Below are positions 8,016 through 14,923 of a DNA stretch of 64,000 nucleotides, in pieces. The DNA comes from Streptomyces sp. NBC_01288 (GTDB taxonomy: Bacteria; Actinomycetota; Actinomycetes; Streptomycetales; Streptomycetaceae). Location of the stretch: assembly GCF_035982055.1 (NCBI RefSeq), contig NZ_CP108427.1, forward strand, positions 5,021,001 through 5,085,000, given 5' to 3'. The position numbers and the translations under genes were made by a program. The notes below the pieces were generated by a model. It was not told the DNA's origin. It worked only from the letters and a program-made list of their open reading frames with translations, and did not search any database. The first letter of the stretch is position 1; every line of letters starts with the position of its first letter.

Positions 8016-8654
8016 TCACACCGATCCGAGCAGGCCGCCGAGGATGCCCTGCTCGGCGAGGTAGAAGGCGAGGCCGCCCACGGGTGCGAGCACGGCGCAC
8101 AGCCAGTAACGGTGCACCCCTGCGCGCGCCAGGTAGACGGTCAGGAGAGCGGTGAGCAGCGCGCCGGCGGCCAGGAAGACGACCGCCTCTCCCCAGTAGT
8201 GGAGCGCCAGAGCCAGCCAGAGCGCCTCCCCCAGCACCACCGTCGCGATGACCGCCCCGGCCACTGCCCGCACGTCCCCCCGCCCGCGCCGTAGCGTCCA
8301 CCCGGCCCACCCCAGCAGCGGACCTCCGGCCAGCCCCGCCACCGACCACACGGCGGCGGTTCCGAGCCCCCCGGCCCCGAACGTCTCCCCGAGCGTGGAC
8401 GCCGCGTAGTAGCCGCCACAGGTGGCGAGCATCATGACTGCCCCACCCCAGACGGCGAGCCGCCGGGCACGGATCAGCGCACCGGCCGCGGCAGTCCAGA
8501 TGATCCAGGTGGACACCGAGTTGGTCGCCCGCTCCAACAGGGGCGTCGTCCCGTGCAGTCCGTACGTCGCCCAGCCGAGCAGCAGCCCGAAGGCCGCGGT
8601 CGCGGTGAGGACGGTGACGGGGGTGTCGCAACGGGACGCGGTTGCCGTAGTCAT
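8016..8654 (-). CDS. Polytopic membrane protein (DUF6518-like)
   Basis: 212-aa integral membrane protein with about seven hydrophobic segments. Features are an early LLLGWATYGLHG motif, an ANSVSTWIIW-like second helix (here TNSVSTWIIW), and a C-terminal AFYLAEQGILGGLLGSV. The order resembles the small DUF6518 family of actinobacterial membrane proteins, which I recall but could not check. It is monocistronic, with a palindromic element just upstream. Function is unknown. Confidence 0.72.
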   Translation of the reverse strand: MTTATASRCDTPVTVLTATAAFGLLLGWATYGLHGTTPLLERATNSVSTWIIWTAAAGALIRARRLAVWGGAVMMLATCGGYYAASTLGETFGAGGLGTAAVWSVAGLAGGPLLGWAGWTLRRGRGDVRAVAGAVIATVVLGEALWLALALHYWGEAVVFLAAGALLTALLTVYLARAGVHRYWLCAVLAPVGGLAFYLAEQGILGGLLGSV

Positions 8655-8663
8655 ACCTCAGCA

Positions 8664-8695
8664 CTATACACATGACGTATACTCTCAGTGTATAG
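8664..8695. promoter_or_regulatory. Inverted repeat CTATACAC-N16-GTGTATAG
   Basis: Perfect 8-bp arms (8664-8671 and 8688-8695) separated by 16 bp. It lies 10-41 bp upstream of the membrane-protein start at 8654, in unusually A/T-rich DNA that also contains TATACG and TATAGT, either of which could be a -10 box on the minus strand. It has the look of a repressor operator overlapping a promoter. Confidence 0.6.
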
Positions 8696-8860
8696 CCACT
8701 GGGGCTCTGTCGATTTCACCAAGGGGGCCGGCGCGGCTCGGCCGCGTAGTCGAAGAGGAACCGGTGCGCCTGCTCTGTATCGCGGCCGGCCGGTTCCGTA
8801 CCCGCGAGCAGCAGCTCCCGGCGCCCCCGTTCCTCGCTCGCACTCACCTTGCCCCCTTCC

Positions 8861-9205
8861 TCAGCCCCCCGGGTCGCCGTCGTCGGCCGGCGCCCGGTCG
8901 GCGGCGAGTCGCGCGGCGTTCTGCAGCCAGGTGAGGTGTTCGGTGAACGCGGTGCGGCCCTCGTCGGTGAGCCGGAACCAGGTCCGTGGACGTCGTCCGA
9001 CCGCGCCCTTGCGTACTTCGAGGTAGCCGGCGTCTTCGAGGATCCGGGACTGCTTGGACAGCACCGAATCACTCACCCCCACGGTGTCCCGCACAACGGA
9101 GAACTCCACCCACTGCGGGCCGGCGGCAAGCAGTCCGCAGATCGACAGCCGGGTCACCGGATGGATGATCTCGTCCAGTCGCCCGCGTCCTTCATGTCCG
9201 GTCAT
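8861..9205 (-). CDS. Winged-helix regulator (MarR/ArsR-like, transcriptional repressor type)
   Basis: 114-aa DNA-binding protein: LDEIIHPVTRLSICGLLAAG, then VVRDTVGVSDSVLSKQSRIL as the recognition region, LEVRKGAVGRRPRTWFRLT as the wing, and a TALE-like TAFTEHLTWLQ end. This is the short 'winged helix DNA-binding' family (PF13601-like). The ATG at 9205 overlaps the stop of the upstream membrane gene by four bases (ATGA), so the two are co-translated. The 37-bp palindrome ahead of the membrane gene is the natural candidate operator. A small Asp/Pro-rich tail is not conserved in character. Confidence 0.85.
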   Translation of the reverse strand: MTGHEGRGRLDEIIHPVTRLSICGLLAAGPQWVEFSVVRDTVGVSDSVLSKQSRILEDAGYLEVRKGAVGRRPRTWFRLTDEGRTAFTEHLTWLQNAARLAADRAPADDGDPGG

Positions 9206-9669
9206 CGCGAAACCGCTCGTCCTTGCCGGATGTCGTGACGGATCGCCGCGTTCTGCCACAGCAGAATGCCCACTACCGCCGCCACCACGACGATGCCCAG
9301 CGTGATCGCGAGTGCGGTGTCCCCTCTTCCGAGCAGCACGTGTTCGCCCGCGACGGATGCCAGCGCCAACCCGAACGTGACCCACATGACGGGTCGGGCC
9401 GACGGGTAGATCGTGTCCCGGCCCCGGTACTTCACACCGGTGGTGTGAACCAGAAGCCGGCTGAGGCCTATCTGGACCAGGATCAGCACCAGCAATGCGC
9501 TCTGGCCCACCTCCTCGGAGATGTATCGCGGCTGTAGGAACGGCAGGGCCAGCACCGCTGCCAGCAGCAGCGCGGTCACCGCCAGGTACCACCACGGAAG
9601 CCTCAACCGCTGGGCCAACGCCGTCCGCTGCTGTTGAAGCAGATCCAGGTCCCGCGAGCCGTCGTTCAT
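9202..9669 (-). CDS. Small membrane protein co-transcribed with regulator
   Basis: 155 aa with four hydrophobic segments (LPWWYLAVTALLLAAVLALP, SALLVLILVQIGLSRLLV, PVMWVTFGLALASVAGEHVL, TALAITLGIVVVAAVVGILL) and a charged N-terminus MNDGSRDLDLLQQQRTALAQ. The chosen ATG at 9669 fits the conserved-looking N-terminus and lies just downstream of a perfect palindrome; a longer reading would run through that palindrome. Together with the downstream winged-helix gene it forms the membrane-protein/repressor pair common in actinobacteria. Role unknown. Confidence 0.8.
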   Translation of the reverse strand: MNDGSRDLDLLQQQRTALAQRLRLPWWYLAVTALLLAAVLALPFLQPRYISEEVGQSALLVLILVQIGLSRLLVHTTGVKYRGRDTIYPSARPVMWVTFGLALASVAGEHVLLGRGDTALAITLGIVVVAAVVGILLWQNAAIRHDIRQGRAVSR

Positions 9670-9689
9670 GACAACCTCCACCGCATGGC

Positions 9690-9726
9690 ATGGCATGTAC
9701 TTTCCATAGTGGAAAGTACATGCCAT
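9690..9726. promoter_or_regulatory. Perfect 17-bp inverted repeat operator
   Basis: Arms 9690-9706 and 9710-9726 pair perfectly around a 3-bp centre; the core is GTACTTTCCA-tag-TGGAAAGTAC. It ends 21 bp before the start of the membrane gene whose operon ends in a winged-helix regulator, so negative autoregulation is likely. The A/T-rich core stands out from the surrounding GC-rich DNA. No T-run follows on either side, so a terminator is less likely. Confidence 0.72.
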
Positions 9727-9767
9727 AAGGAAGGGCCGCAACACCCCAGGCCGCACCCGGGAGTTGG

Positions 9768-10388
9768 TCAGGTCGAGGGGATGTCCGAGACCTCCGCACA
9801 AGCCACCGCATACGGCCACACCGCACCCCCGATCTCCTCCGGCGTCCCCGGGCAGTCCCGTTGCAGCCAGTCGATGATCGTGCCCAGGACCGCGCCCGCC
9901 AGGAAGGCGGAGACCGGGTCGTGCGGGAAGTCGTCCGCGGCGGTTCCCTCATCGGTGTCCAGGCCGCGACTGATGCGGGCCGCCAGCGTGATGCGGTGGA
10001 GGAGGTGGTTGATCATGCGGGCGCTGCCCTCGTCGCAGAGGAGGGCGCGGTAGAGCGGGGCGTTGGCCGCGACATGGGTGAAGAGAGCGGGCAGAGGGTT
10101 CGGCAACGGGGTTCCGTCGGGAGTCAGTTGGCTGTGCGGGATCGGCGCCACGGCCACCAACTCGTCGTACGTCGCCGTGCACGCCGCCACCGCCAGGTCG
10201 TGGACGTCGACGTAGTGCTCGTAGAACGTCGAGCGGTTGACGCCGGCGCGTTTCGTGAGGTCGGCGACGGATATCTGGCGCAGGTCGCGCTCGGTGACCA
10301 GGTCGCGGAGGGCGGCTTCGAGGGCGGCGCGGGAGCGGAGGACGCGAGGGTCGGGAACTCCGTGACGTTCGGGGGGTTGCGCTGGCAT
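9768..10388 (-). CDS. TetR family regulator
   Basis: 206-aa regulator. The HTH lies at about residues 30-58 (QISVADLTKRAGVNRSTFYE then HYVDVHDL), followed by a C-terminal domain of the TetR_C type (LLCDEGSARMINHLLHRIT). The ATG at 10388 is chosen because upstream codons lie inside a strong palindrome and the divergent gene's promoter. It is divergent from an esterase gene with a 63-bp spacer filled by a 32-bp imperfect palindrome. Likely represses both genes. Confidence 0.88.
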   Translation of the reverse strand: MPAQPPERHGVPDPRVLRSRAALEAALRDLVTERDLRQISVADLTKRAGVNRSTFYEHYVDVHDLAVAACTATYDELVAVAPIPHSQLTPDGTPLPNPLPALFTHVAANAPLYRALLCDEGSARMINHLLHRITLAARISRGLDTDEGTAADDFPHDPVSAFLAGAVLGTIIDWLQRDCPGTPEEIGGAVWPYAVACAEVSDIPST

Positions 10389-10406
10389 GCGGTAACAGTA
10401 TTCTCC

Positions 10407-10438
10407 CCAACACCTGACGGTTATCCGACAGTTGTTGG
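10407..10438. promoter_or_regulatory. TetR operator, 14-4-14 palindrome
   Basis: Arms CCAACACCTGACGG (10407-10420) and CCGACAGTTGTTGG (10425-10438) match at 12 of 14 positions when folded, with TTAT in the centre. It occupies most of the spacer between the divergent TetR and esterase genes, the standard place and size for a TetR-dimer operator. Confidence 0.7.
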
Positions 10439-10451
10439 ACAGGAGCGCCCT

Positions 10452-11192
10452 ATGGCCACGTACGTTCTCGTGCACGGCGGCAGTCACGGCGGCTGGTGTT
10501 ATCAGCGCGTCGCGCGGATCCTGCGGGCGAGCGGGCATGACGTCTACACCCCGACACTCACCGGGCTCGGTGAGCGGGCCCATCTGCTCGGGCCCGGTGT
10601 CGATCTCGACACCCACATCACCGATGTCGTCCAACTCCTCGTGTACGAGGGGCTGTTCGACGCCATCCTCGTCGGGCACAGCTACGGCGGGATGGTCATC
10701 ACCGGTGTCGCCGACCGCGCCCTCGACCGTGTCGGCCACCTCGTCTACCTGGACGCGGCCACCCCGGCGAACGGGCAGTCCCTCGCCGAACTGGCACCGG
10801 AGTTGATGGCCGCGTCGCGTGCCATGGGGCGGGTGGTCGACGGGGTGGAGCTGGTGAACTTTCCCGGTGAAGGACCCATGCCCTACTACGGGTTGACCGA
10901 TCCGGACGACATCGCCTGGCTGGCGCCGAAGATCACGCCGCATCCGTGGAAGTGCTTCGACCAGCCGCTGCGGCTCCACGACGAGGCGGGGGTACGGGCG
11001 CTTCCGCAGTCCCAGATCGTATGCACGTCGACGCTGCCGTACCGCGACCCGGCGGACCTTCAACCGGCGCGCGCCGCCGGGCGGTTGTGGGACATCGACA
11101 CCGGTCACGATCTGATGGTGAGCGAGCCGCAGGCCGTCGCCGGGTTCCTGGAGCTGGTGGCGGCCGCGACGGACGCGGCGGCGGCGGAGTGA
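10452..11192 (+). CDS. Alpha/beta hydrolase, plant-esterase-like (PNAE/salicylate-esterase type)
   Basis: 246-aa serine hydrolase. It begins TYVLVHGGSHGGWCYQRVAR (oxyanion HGG), has the nucleophile elbow VGHSYGGMV, and ends with the catalytic His in DTGHDLMVSEP. The segment PTLTGLGERAHLLGPGVDLD is typical of the esterase subgroup related to plant methylesterases and bacterial EstC-like enzymes. AGGAG at 10441-10445 sets the ATG at 10452. It is controlled, by position, by the divergent TetR. Substrate unknown. Confidence 0.88.
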   Translation: MATYVLVHGGSHGGWCYQRVARILRASGHDVYTPTLTGLGERAHLLGPGVDLDTHITDVVQLLVYEGLFDAILVGHSYGGMVITGVADRALDRVGHLVYLDAATPANGQSLAELAPELMAASRAMGRVVDGVELVNFPGEGPMPYYGLTDPDDIAWLAPKITPHPWKCFDQPLRLHDEAGVRALPQSQIVCTSTLPYRDPADLQPARAAGRLWDIDTGHDLMVSEPQAVAGFLELVAAATDAAAAE

Positions 11193-11255
11193 CGGCCGCC
11201 CCACACCCCGCTCACAGAATCGGCTGACAGTCAGTCACATTACCGAAACGTAACC

Positions 11256-11295
11256 TACCGACAGGTATCACGAGTAACTTACCCGCAGGTAAGTT
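11256..11295. promoter_or_regulatory. Two TACC-N4-GGTA dyads upstream of lipase gene
   Basis: TACC-gaca-GGTA lies at 11256-11267 and the larger perfect dyad AACTTACC-cgca-GGTAAGTT at 11276-11295. Both have the same 4-bp spacer and the centres are 24 bp apart. They sit 46-85 bp before the lipase start and look like a pair of sites for one dimeric regulator. Confidence 0.55.
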
Positions 11296-11340
11296 CCAGG
11301 CGAACCATTCTCCGGACGGCCGCTCCACAGGAGGTTCGCC

Positions 11341-12693
11341 ATGCCCGCACGCATGCCCGCACGCCGACGAAACCTGCTCGCCGCCGCGATCACCGCGGCC
11401 GCCTGCCTCACCACCCAGGCCCTCGCCCTCACGACCGCAGGCCCCGCGACCGCCTCGGACGAGGTCGTCTCCAGAGGCGTCACCATCCCCGAGTTCTACA
11501 ACCCGCCCAGCACCCTGCCCGCCGCCGACGGCACCCTCGTCCGCAGCGAGCCCCTCCCCCTCGCCCTGAGCCTGCCCGGCCTCGACGGCAGCACCCTGCC
11601 CGGTACCGCGACCCGGCTGATGTACAAGTCCACCGACTCGAACGGGCAGCCCGTCGCCGTCACCGGTGCCTACGTCGAACCGTCCGCCGACTGGTCCGGC
11701 ACCGGCCCGCGCCCCCTCGTCGCCGTCGCCCCCGGCACCCTGGGACAGGGCGACCAGTGCTCCGCGTCCATGGGCCTGGAGCATCCGCTGTCCCTCAACA
11801 GCCAGACAGTGTCGGTCGGTTACGAGGATCTGGCGATCTACCGGCTCCTCGCCGAGGGCGTCGCCGTCGTCGTCACCGACTACGTCGGACTGGGCGCCAC
11901 CGACCGGCTGCACACCTACGTCAACCGGATCGACGAGGCGCACGCGGTGCTGGACGCCGTACGCGCGGCCCGTGCGGTGACCGGCGCCTCGGTCACCGCA
12001 GGCTCACCCGTCGGGCTCTACGGCTACAGCCAGGGCGGCGGAGCGACCGCGGCCGCCGCCGAACTCCGGTCCTCCTACGCCCCGGACATCACCCTCGCCG
12101 GGACGTACGCCGGTGCCCCGCCCGCCGATCTGACCTCCGTCACCAAGGCCATCGACGGCAGCGAACTCGCGGGCGCGCTCGGCTGGTCGCTCAACGGGTT
12201 CCTCCAGTCCGACCCGGATCTGAAGCCACTCGCCGAGGCGCATCTCAACGATGCCGGGAAGGCCGCGCTCACCGATCTGTCGACCATGTGTGTCGGGGAC
12301 GCGTTGCTCGGCTACGGCTATACGCGGAGCAGCAGTTGGACCACGGACGGGTCGTCCATCAGCGACATCATCGCCTCGACTCCCGCGTTGCGGAAGTTCC
12401 TCGACGAGCAGCGTATCGGCACGCTGAAGCCGTCCGGGCCCGTCCGGCTCGCGACCGGCGTCAGCGACAACCTCGTCCCGCACGCGCAGGCCCGCCAACT
12501 CGCCCTCGACTGGTGCGCGTTGGGCGGTGACGTCACGTACAAGGCCGTCGTCCTGCCCAGTGTCGGCAGCGCGCTCCTCAACCACTTCGCGCCCCTCCTC
12601 ACCGACCAGGGCGACGCGATCTCCTGGCTCACCGACCGCCTAGCGGGCCGGTCCACCGCCTCCAACTGCTGGACCATGCCCGTCCAGCCCTGA
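11341..12693 (+). CDS. Secreted lipase-family hydrolase (LIP, PF03583-like)
   Basis: 450-aa exported protein. An Arg-rich N-terminus and a hydrophobic stretch end at a signal-peptidase site near TAGPATASDE (about residue 38-40). The mature part has VAVAPGTLGQGDQCSAS, VAVVVTDYVGLG, the nucleophile elbow GLYGYSQGGGA (Ser230), an Asp in ATGVSDNLVPH, and a late His in LNHFAPLL, as in the secretory lipase family. AGGAGG six bases upstream fixes the ATG at 11341. It probably acts on acyl esters outside the cell. Two paired dyads upstream suggest dedicated regulation. Confidence 0.87.
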   Translation: MPARMPARRRNLLAAAITAAACLTTQALALTTAGPATASDEVVSRGVTIPEFYNPPSTLPAADGTLVRSEPLPLALSLPGLDGSTLPGTATRLMYKSTDSNGQPVAVTGAYVEPSADWSGTGPRPLVAVAPGTLGQGDQCSASMGLEHPLSLNSQTVSVGYEDLAIYRLLAEGVAVVVTDYVGLGATDRLHTYVNRIDEAHAVLDAVRAARAVTGASVTAGSPVGLYGYSQGGGATAAAAELRSSYAPDITLAGTYAGAPPADLTSVTKAIDGSELAGALGWSLNGFLQSDPDLKPLAEAHLNDAGKAALTDLSTMCVGDALLGYGYTRSSSWTTDGSSISDIIASTPALRKFLDEQRIGTLKPSGPVRLATGVSDNLVPHAQARQLALDWCALGGDVTYKAVVLPSVGSALLNHFAPLLTDQGDAISWLTDRLAGRSTASNCWTMPVQP

Positions 12694-12696
12694 GAC

Positions 12697-12716
12697 CGGC
12701 CGGACGGGTCCGGCCG
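12697..12716. terminator. Short bidirectional hairpin between convergent genes
   Basis: CGGCCGGA-cggg-TCCGGCCG forms an 8-bp GC stem in the 37-bp gap between the lipase and kinase stops. It can serve transcripts from both sides. Confidence 0.6.
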
Positions 12717-12730
12717 TCATCGCCGAACCG

Positions 12731-14674
12731 TCACCGTGCCGGAAGTTCCCTCGCCGCATTCCCCACAACCGCCACCGCCAACTCGGCCGCGGTGTCGCAC
12801 AGTTGCTTACCCGGCTGCGGTGCGTACACGGTCAGCTGGAACAGTTCGGTGGTGTCCTCGCCGACGGAGTCCGGGTAGGTGCGATGCGGAGTCCGTACGG
12901 TGCAGCTGTCGTCCTCGGCCTCGTCCGCGACGTAGTAGCTCTTGGTGCCGGCGACGTTCACGGGCGTTCCGTCGTCGGCGTCGAGCGAGTTGTCCCGGCT
13001 GAACTGGATCTCCACCTCGCGTTTGCCGTCGTCGCTGGACCAGTCGCAGTCCCAGGAGCCGAACCCGGGCTCCTGGTTCGCGAGTCGGACACCGGGCACC
13101 CTCTTGAGGTCGGCGGCGTCGAGGAGCGTGCACGCGTTCAGCCGGGCCAGGGAGTTCGCGGCCGGTGCCGACGCGCGGCGGGGTACCGGGCCGTCGGCCA
13201 GGACGCCGACCACGTGATCGGTGGCGGCGTCGGCCAGTTGGCACGGGTCGGGCGACGACGGGGCCAACTGCCGTCCGACGACCCGGATCTGCGTGCCGTC
13301 GGTGGGCAGGACGGCCCGCTCGCAGGTCTCCCCGTCCCGCTTGAGGGTCACGACCGTGAGGCTGCCGACCAGGCGGGTGGACCGGATGTCGTCGAAGTCG
13401 TCCCGGTCCGCGTCGAGGTTGACCTGGAGGTCCGCGATGTCGTCACCGCTGGTGTTGTGCACCAGGACGTCGCACCGGTCGATCTCGCCGTAGTCCGGGT
13501 CCAGCACGGTGTCGCCGAAGCGGCTCAGCGAGGCGGTGTCGATCAGCCCGCAGGGGTCGGCCGTCCGCTCGTCGCCCATGGTGCCGGCCCGCGCCGAGGC
13601 CGAGGGCTTCGCGTCGGCCAGGCCGACACCCTTGTCGTGGCCGCCCTTTGAGCCCCATGGGCCGAAGAGGACGAGGCCGCCCGCGACGGCGGCGGCCGTC
13701 ACCAGCGACACCGCCGTGATCGCCACGGGGCGTCGTCGTACGCGGCGCGGCAGCGAGAGGGTGAGGACGTCCCGGGTGCGGCGGGACAGCCGGCCCAGCC
13801 GGAGTGTCGACGACTCCAGGTCCAGGGTGCGGCGGTCGTCCAGCCGTTCCTGGATGTGCGCGGGCGGCGGTGCGGCGCGGGTCAGCAGCTTCCGGGCGTG
13901 CGCGGCGTCGGGCCGGTCCCGGGGTTCCACCGCCAGCAACGCGGCCAGCGGCTCGGTGAGTTGACCGGCCCGGCGGGTGGGCTCGATGCGTCCCTCGACG
14001 GCCCGGGCCAGATAGGTCATGAGGTGCTCGGCCTCGCCGTACGGCGACTGCCCCTCGACGGCCGCGAACAGCGAGGCACCCAGGGAGAACACGTCCGCCT
14101 TCTCACCGGCGGGCTGCCCCTTCGCCAACTCCGGCGCCAGGTAACGGGGTTTGCCGCGCACGGTGCCGGTCGTGCTCTGCGTGGAGTCGTTGCCCAGGGC
14201 CCGGGAGATCCCGAAGTCGGTGAGTCGGGCGACGCCTTCGTCGGTGACGAGGATGTTCTCCGGGGTCACATCGCCGTGCACCACACCCGCGCGATGCGAC
14301 TTCACCAGCGCGTCCGCGATCTGGCAGCCGATCGACCCGGCCTCCTCGGGCGCCAACGGGCCGCGTTCCGCCATGAGTTGGGCGAGGCTGCGGGAGGGGA
14401 CGTACTCCATGACGATCCAGCAGGTGGTGCCCTCGTCGATGTAGTCGAAGACGGCCACGATGTTCGGGTGGTGCAGCCGCCCCGCGTTGCGCGCCTCGCC
14501 CATGAGCCGTCGCGTGGCCCGATCGTCGTCCAGGCGTGCGCACTTGACCGCGACCCAGCGCTGCAACCGCTCGTCCCAGGCCCGCCATACGACGCCCATG
14601 CCGCCGGTGCCGATGGGCTCGTGCAGGAGATACCGGCCGTCGATCCTGTCCCCGGCCGCTGGTGTCACCGGCAC
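12731..14674 (-). CDS. Receptor-type Ser/Thr protein kinase (PknB-like)
   Basis: 647-aa membrane kinase. The kinase domain spans about residues 13-268: P-loop IGTGGMGVV (21-29), ATP-binding Lys44 in VAVKCA, catalytic loop VVHGDVTPENILV (Asp135), DFG at 153-155, and KPRYLAPEL. The usual HRD reads HGD, so this may be a non-RD-type kinase. A single membrane helix follows at about 317-339, then a roughly 300-aa external region with several Cys that holds two similar CGLID/CTLLD-containing segments (CGLIDTASLSRFG and CTLLDAADLKRVPG). GTG 14674 is chosen because family homology begins there and GAGGGG precedes it; the frame is open further upstream without kinase character. Divergent from the cholesterol-oxidase gene. 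Confidence 0.9.
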   Translation of the reverse strand: MPVTPAAGDRIDGRYLLHEPIGTGGMGVVWRAWDERLQRWVAVKCARLDDDRATRRLMGEARNAGRLHHPNIVAVFDYIDEGTTCWIVMEYVPSRSLAQLMAERGPLAPEEAGSIGCQIADALVKSHRAGVVHGDVTPENILVTDEGVARLTDFGISRALGNDSTQSTTGTVRGKPRYLAPELAKGQPAGEKADVFSLGASLFAAVEGQSPYGEAEHLMTYLARAVEGRIEPTRRAGQLTEPLAALLAVEPRDRPDAAHARKLLTRAAPPPAHIQERLDDRRTLDLESSTLRLGRLSRRTRDVLTLSLPRRVRRRPVAITAVSLVTAAAVAGGLVLFGPWGSKGGHDKGVGLADAKPSASARAGTMGDERTADPCGLIDTASLSRFGDTVLDPDYGEIDRCDVLVHNTSGDDIADLQVNLDADRDDFDDIRSTRLVGSLTVVTLKRDGETCERAVLPTDGTQIRVVGRQLAPSSPDPCQLADAATDHVVGVLADGPVPRRASAPAANSLARLNACTLLDAADLKRVPGVRLANQEPGFGSWDCDWSSDDGKREVEIQFSRDNSLDADDGTPVNVAGTKSYYVADEAEDDSCTVRTPHRTYPDSVGEDTTELFQLTVYAPQPGKQLCDTAAELAVAVVGNAARELPAR

Positions 14675-14850
14675 CGTTCCACCCCTCGCCCTCACACACG
14701 GTCCTGACGGGTAACGGAGTGTACAGAGCGGACACTTGGGGGCGATCGGATTCACCGGACTTCGAAGGGACCCACCCCGAACCCCCACACGATTCGGGGA
14801 CGGCCGATCGATAGCGAGACTCTCCCGTCCGAGAATTACATTTCCGTTTG

Positions 14851-14881
14851 TTGACAGTGCCATGTCCAAACGCGCTACGCT
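14851..14881 (+). promoter_or_regulatory. Sigma-HrdB-like promoter for GMC oxidoreductase
   Basis: A consensus TTGACA at 14851-14856 is followed after 19 bp by TACGCT at 14876-14881 (or GCTACG at 17 bp). The start codon lies at 14924, giving a short 5' leader. Spacing of 19 bp is long but tolerated in Streptomyces. Confidence 0.5.
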
Positions 14882-14923
14882 CCCGGCGACTCGCACTCCC
14901 CCTACGGTTGCCGGAGTCCCCCC

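Noticed and set aside
9768..11204. Extended 478-aa reading of the TetR gene through the esterase
   Set aside because: The upstream portion is the antisense of the esterase; TetR homology begins at ATG 10388.
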